DNA from: JAFAGX01 sp035624215
Lineage (GTDB): Bacteria; Acidobacteriota; Terriglobia; Terriglobales; Acidobacteriaceae
Assembly: GCA_035624215.1 (NCBI GenBank)
Contig: DASPRY010000120.1
Span: 10,060 to 74,059 of the forward strand
Length of the DNA: 64,000 bases
Direction of reading: 5' to 3'
Part shown: positions 62,593-64,000 of the stretch, piece after piece
How the letters are laid out: each line of letters begins with the position of its first letter
How positions within the stretch are numbered: position 1 is the stretch's first letter
Made by a program: the position numbers and the translations under genes
The notes under the pieces: model-generated
What the model was told of the DNA's origin: nothing
What the model saw: the letters and a program-made list of their open reading frames with translations, nothing else
Databases searched by the model: none

Positions 62593-64000
62593 GCCCGACT
62601 GCGAGCAAATCACTGAATCCGGTTCCGATCAAAGAACGGATGAAGGTGCCACGTCAGGGGATGCCGGAACAGCCTCCCTTGCTGCGCGCGGCCAACTTTA
62701 GGGAAGTTAACCTGGGATACTCCGAAGATTTGGCGCGGCGCGAAGCCCAGCGCTGCCTGGAATGCGCGAAACCGACTTGTACCAACACCTGTCCAGTGGG
62801 AGTGAAGGTCAAGGAATTTGTGCAGTTGATTGTGGCTGGCGATTTCATGGGGGCAGCGGCAAAAATCAGAGAGGATAACGTACTACCCGCCATTACCGGC
62901 CGCGTTTGCCCGCAGGAAGATCATTGCGAAGGTGGTTGCCTGATGGGAAAGAAAGTGCAACCGCTGGGCATCGGATATCTGGAGCGCTTTGCCGCCGATT
63001 ACGAGCAGCGCCACATGGATCGCAGCAAGATTCGCAGGGCTGAACCGAGCGGGAAGAAAGTTGCGATTGTAGGCAGTGGGCCGTCAGGACTGACAGCGGC
63101 GGGAGACCTGGTTCAGAAGGGCCATGAGGTGCATGTTTTTGAGGCGCTGCATGAGCTGGGCGGGGTGCTGGTGTACGGCATTCCCGAGTTTCGCCTGCCC
63201 AAGCAGATCATTCGCGAGCAGATTGACTACATGCGCGCCATGGGGGTGGAGTTTGAGACGAACGTAGTTATCGGCAAAACGGTCACCATTAACGAGCTGA
63301 TGGAAGAGGAGGGATTTGACGCGGTGTTCATCGGCACAGGCGCGGGCGCACCGCAGTTTATGGGCATTTCGGGCGAGCACCTGAACGGGGTGTACTCGGC
63401 GAATGAGTTCCTGACTCGCATTAATCTGATGCATGCGTACGAGTTCCCGGCATATGACGAACCGATGCTGGATTTTCGCGCCAAGCCAGTAGCGGTGATT
63501 GGCGGCGGCAATACGGCGCTGGATGCGATTCGTTCCGCGCTGCGGCTGGGAGCGGGCAAAGCATACGTACTGTATCGGCGCAGCGAAGCCGAAATGCCGG
63601 CGCGCATCGAAGAGGTGAAACACGCCAAGCAGGAAGGGATCGAGTTCCACATGTTGACTGCTCCCATCGAGTTTCTCTCCGATGGCAAGGGTTGGCTGAC
63701 CGCCGCGCGTTGCATCCGGATGGAGCTGGGAGAGCCGGATGCCTCAGGACGGCGCCGTCCAGTGCCAATTGAAGGTTCGGAATTCGATCTGCCGTTGTCG
63801 GTTGCGGTGATTGCGATCGGCACCAGCGCCAATCCTCTGATCCAGAGCACCACTCCGGGGCTAGCCACCAATAAGCGAAATTACATCGAAGCCGATACGG
63901 AGACGCAGCGCACATCACGCAAGGGTGTGTTCGCGGGCGGCGATATCGTGACCGGCAGCGCCACGGTGATCCTGGCCATGGGAGCCGGGCGGCGCGCCGC
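62589..64000 (+). CDS. gltA: NADPH-dependent glutamate synthase small-subunit-like protein (NfnB/GltA), 3' truncated by the window
   Basis: The visible 470 residues match the homotetrameric glutamate synthase family: IKERMKVPRQGMPEQPPLLR at the N-terminus, the [4Fe-4S] ligands CLECAKPTCTNTCPVGV and GRVCPQEDHCEGGC, the FAD motif VAIVGSGPSGLTAAGDLVQK, PEFRLPKQIIREQIDYM and the NADPH motif VAVIGGGNTALDAIRSALRL. In NfnAB it is the NADPH-side subunit. The start is GTG at 62589, overlapping the stop of the previous gene by four bases; the ATG of MKVPRQ is an alternative. Only the last few residues of the family are missing. Confidence 0.9.
   Translation, partial: MSPTASKSLNPVPIKERMKVPRQGMPEQPPLLRAANFREVNLGYSEDLARREAQRCLECAKPTCTNTCPVGVKVKEFVQLIVAGDFMGAAAKIREDNVLPAITGRVCPQEDHCEGGCLMGKKVQPLGIGYLERFAADYEQRHMDRSKIRRAEPSGKKVAIVGSGPSGLTAAGDLVQKGHEVHVFEALHELGGVLVYGIPEFRLPKQIIREQIDYMRAMGVEFETNVVIGKTVTINELMEEEGFDAVFIGTGAGAPQFMGISGEHLNGVYSANEFLTRINLMHAYEFPAYDEPMLDFRAKPVAVIGGGNTALDAIRSALRLGAGKAYVLYRRSEAEMPARIEEVKHAKQEGIEFHMLTAPIEFLSDGKGWLTAARCIRMELGEPDASGRRRPVPIEGSEFDLPLSVAVIAIGTSANPLIQSTTPGLATNKRNYIEADTETQRTSRKGVFAGGDIVTGSATVILAMGAGRRA

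Noticed and set aside
1..64000. CRISPR arrays, rRNA genes, IS transposases
   Set aside because: No regularly spaced repeat array, rRNA sequence or transposase frame was recognised in the window.

Overview
The window looks like a chromosomal segment of a Gram-negative Acidobacteriota bacterium (Terriglobia/Koribacter-like). This is inferred from gene content, not from a marker gene: membrane-linked Ser/Thr kinases with TPR or propeller sensor domains, PEGA-domain proteins, Gly/His-rich exported proteins, moderately high GC, lpxD (lipid A pathway), TonB, a Tes-like radical SAM enzyme, and dispersed short palindromes of the CTCAGGATGA type.

Layout. 1-6.2 kb: C-terminal end of a sensor kinase, a small basic protein, DUF5996 and UBP zinc-finger proteins, and a large radical SAM enzyme related to tetraether/membrane-spanning-lipid synthases. 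6.2-10.5 kb: a structurally odd tRNA gene (class II, 8/4-type acceptor branch, GCC anticodon), a PD-(D/E)XK protein, a DUF2971 protein and two duplicated PEGA proteins. 10.6-31.1 kb: central metabolism and housekeeping (acs, a SAM methyltransferase, a membrane sulfatase-fold enzyme, a frameshifted Ser/Thr kinase, an M3 peptidase, then dnaE-accA-korA-korB in one direction, an exported Gly/His-rich protein and a tRNA nucleotidyltransferase/poly(A) polymerase-family enzyme). 31.4-39.9 kb: small conserved proteins, lpxD, a ubiD gene with repeat insertions, an F420-type reductase-like protein, an esterase, a PilZ protein and a Sel1 protein preceded by a strongly structured leader RNA.

39.9-49.1 kb: the most unusual part. 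A tight plus-strand operon encodes an alpha/beta-hydrolase-fold protein without its catalytic Ser and His, a fused double ketosynthase whose second half has lost one catalytic His, an MhpA-type flavin hydroxylase, a UbiG-type methyltransferase and a UbiA-type prenyltransferase. A convergent metallo-beta-lactamase-fold hydrolase and a decayed TolC-like gene follow. Together these suggest a small prenylated-polyketide (meroterpenoid or quinone-like) pathway that would borrow its acyl carrier protein and reductases from elsewhere.

49.3-64 kb: amino-acid permease, TonB, M48 protease, an arsenic operon (arsR-arsM-arsC), glutamate dehydrogenase, a receiver-like/PPDK-ATP-grasp fusion, an unknown HxxxH protein divergent from a TetR regulator, and an NfnA/NfnB-like pair whose second gene runs off the right edge. 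The kor and nfn genes indicate ferredoxin-linked carbon and electron metabolism. The left edge also cuts a gene.
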